From: a virus
Strand: one strand, 5' to 3'
Virus record (IMG/VR): IMGVR_UViG_3300025860_000019
Coordinates: 1 to 50,871 of that record
DNA length: 50,871 nucleotides
The notes below the pieces were generated by a model, which was not told where the DNA came from, did not search any database, and saw only the letters and a list, made by a program, of their open reading frames with translations. The number at the start of each line of letters is the position of its first letter. The stretch's first letter is position 1. The translations under genes and the position numbers were made by a program. This document shows positions 50,801-50,871 of this stretch, one piece after another.

Positions 50801-50871
50801 GTAGGGCTTAAATCACTTAATTCAGTTTGTAAAGTTTGATATACATCATTAACATCTTCAAAACTTGTTTT
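44893..50871 (-). CDS. crAss-like virion RNA polymerase, 5' end beyond window (at least 1,992 aa)
   Basis: The frame is open to the right edge of the window: 36 codons precede the first in-window Met at 50763 without a stop, so the true start lies outside. TKTGSDFDIDKMFMM (coding 47608-47622 for DFDID, about residue 1084 of the visible part) is the metal-binding Asp triad of the crAss-like single-chain polymerase, which resembles fused bacterial beta/beta-prime catalytic barrels. IPNQGLSSNDALEIVGFLPEGMG just before it fits the preceding barrel. The C-terminal about 220 residues hold a separate domain (IGFGDG..STALYA..ANTGNYNSNDVIFTS). Transcribes early phage genes after ejection. Confidence 0.9.
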   Translation of the reverse strand, partial: KTSFEDVNDVYQTLQTELSDLSPTIIGGQVEDLYETMLTKIGTLAHKKPYFKELLNILNNPSLSEDKKSQFTQAFNLVKNPFFVSEVDFNGKNIKHTTKDVSQVNANFNSIKREWGFNFETIFIEDGKLNTAKLTEINDDLKVIRSEFDQFKKVTKNGKVGKQDVILSDLSQHINTIIRTLHDMGAVTTEQGFNSYIGNLEDVILNNEELFDKTNDVLSILELFSKRLLSTDIKNKIKVFNENGKFINPFNDQAIFSDLAKEEAFYKPDGSDASIYSANKSYWIYSLPSYLAGEINKWKSNIEELESLYREPGNESSKWLEYILGYDQNRRPDDRLKIAKQRIKEVKLGIFNVFQERKTDKNKSDPKNNGELAKDDAVVDSMNRILMSVKGENSLFNTPTPADKLTSYLLSHGYFLNTNVNEIVDKRAVLPSKVIQVFYDYFSSEYNRMIKATKDINDPNAKKYVHYHANKRGETHKDGKVIGNAFKSQIFEGLSFENIKDVLPEIADRIYQDDGTPALDSINSYETEIKDYIHNILKDGIAEKVSFLTSKDIISPNNETKGGYDSRGIDASIMKAYEAYNYPVMNAVSDFYINGLISNIEYGKMFSGDSAYYKNMVDYAKRIPSTYTDGLQLRLQHGDSLTYKVAIVTGVEVAGRNVKDIEEIAGKTIAKMYSKGKVNTTDAQAYILPSRWEFLIKRLGLWTKYHETALPKMLGTDKTPFTEKEAKAVAQPLKGVYYKRNNGVPTFLKYSQAVLLPDLIKGTDLQRVYDKMIENGIDETITLDGIKVGATVTDLIHNEDGTLADEFDLTPLELDNRGWKLQQNLPIKGYKETDTGSQIQKNVLAGIAYNMEKMFSRNGLDIKGSDLYKDMNSIVGELSQRGVQDLSNELSIDESGVIGNKSALYNLLLDEAKKRNINENLIKALEKELTIYGIPQSQSKLMNMFMSIVKDRLVKIKTNGGSFIQVSNFGIDTLTEGQETGVKWFIDPKTGLRPPHIEDGVIKPGQVLLPGSLLTKYIPNWKDMDAGDLKAMISPEILENIIGYRIPNQGLSSNDALEIVGFLPEGMGDAVVAYSEIPTKTGSDFDIDKMFMMIPSFSQDENDNLVYAKPKLDEEGNELPLSEQPKEVLQNKLIESYKAVFLHSDVVKDVMTPIDFDYIKKDINSIFDDSGQKSDLYHFDVINQINVKYDFLAGKAGVGQTANMLVDHVRGMFTKNSLRDTYIGWGHKNENNETLFDNEYSQELSTEDAKYINEKVGLPLKEVKKYKISNSISAFLNAFVDIAKDPYVTRGNWTTQTSNTGFMMLRAGMHPMYVNRFIGQPVIKEYIDFVVNAESKFNNEQGNIRTLFIENYIYENGLEGYDAKFESSDFSLKRFDSQINNPQPHNQLGIIKKFFELQDHSKTVVRGIKAAKPDTDGAGKDLSSRLIAQNVIEEIENDDYNKVEGALTNFSDKLVDPTTGEETILGHYVNNSIYWLDKVTKANPKLFQMANKHVENTINVISQQLRGTKLLNEKIADQLYKDYYTYSLSGFEGLKLKSSAKLLFIDLASELTNEKLENEDNYFLNQLEVIQEDGLNFIKLQNKKRSEGIQNKLYRGWKDLFEENPDLATKLVKYSYYQSGFNSNINEFFSHIPHEYFVESKLNRYIYDLDMRTNGLQTKFIDQMYRHNFNNTLIVPNLPKKQVSVLKQDMSYIFDNINMTELKLFAKVGDNLVKLEGYDANGNGIYVKTFKLGIEKNNGKIIEYKFDTDVSKSQLPANNPNNLAEINEYVKTLQIAKLPGEFKSKTKYVDNTLTKTEVEFNEIFNEPNNIDYIKSPKNKFTVIPSQRVDKKAQSKAKIATQYIGFGDGIENSSTALYAKQAGKFANTGNYNSNDVIFTSIGGKRGSLNVRKAAQDKTIREVVKAIEAGATIITDNQEYTDSSTYNEGEKRLKANLEHKNYNYSEITVDGNKLGVWSKNETTSDAKTQYQELVDEYSDDVTKKLDEFDDGCKQ

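Noticed and set aside
1-50871. Alternative genetic code (stop reassignment) as in some crAss-like phages
   Set aside because: TAA, TAG and TGA all end well-supported genes and no long gene contains in-frame TAG or TGA.

Overview
The window is about 51 kb of a double-stranded DNA phage genome, most likely a crAss-like phage (Crassvirales) of a Bacteroidota host. The best marker is a giant leftward protein (at least 1,992 aa, cut by the right window edge) carrying the motif GSDFDIDKM, the catalytic signature of the virion-packaged crAss-like RNA polymerase. It is followed by a 1,160-aa companion. The DNA is strongly AT-rich. Nearly all genes start after A-rich leaders without Shine-Dalgarno sites, as in Bacteroidota and their phages. 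TAA, TAG and TGA are all used as stops, so the code is standard. I see no integrase, IS element or CRISPR array.

Layout. (1) 1-7.3 kb: small rightward genes (lipoproteins, membrane peptides, hypotheticals) separated by unusually many structured RNAs. These include a complete type I hammerhead ribozyme (1402-1453), a circularly permuted tmRNA gene (about 3488-3738, 3' half first), two RNAs with the same kissing-loop design (2914 and 5615), a tRNA-like gene (6083-6155) and several multi-branched RNAs. (2) 7.3-9.8 kb: hypothetical phage proteins. (3) 9.8-22.3 kb: replication and nucleotide metabolism: metallophosphoesterase, family B DNA polymerase, DnaB-type helicase, thymidylate synthase with a DUF1599-like neighbour, RecA-like ATPase, SSB-like protein and TOPRIM primase. 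(4) 22.3-30.6 kb: an amide-bond island of gamma-glutamylcyclotransferase-like protein, ATP-grasp ligase, class I and class II glutamine amidotransferases and two amidoligases of different families; another class I amidotransferase lies at 17.0 kb. (5) 30.5-41.3 kb: a uracil-DNA-glycosylase-fold protein lacking both catalytic residues, RusA resolvase, PD-(D/E)XK nuclease, tandem AP2-like protein, ribonucleotide reductase NrdB and NrdA, a tRNA-Leu-like gene with a large insert, SF2 helicase, coiled-coil protein and a spore-photoproduct-lyase-like radical SAM protein. A bidirectional terminator at 41.34 kb closes this arm. (6) 41.4-50.9 kb: the two leftward giant virion genes.

How it fits together. 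The rightward arm supplies dNTPs (NrdA/B, ThyA), a replisome (PolB, helicase, primase, SSB) and recombination/repair enzymes (RecA-like ATPase, RusA, nuclease, UDG-like, SPL-like). Many of its genes overlap by 1-30 bases, suggesting translational coupling. The leftward arm supplies the RNA polymerase injected with the DNA. The amide-bond island looks like a complete system for activating carboxylates and attaching or trimming amino-acid or peptide groups; its target (cell wall, protein or phage DNA base) cannot be read from sequence. The most unusual findings are the permuted tmRNA, the ribozyme and other intergenic RNAs, the amide-bond island and the catalytically altered UDG.
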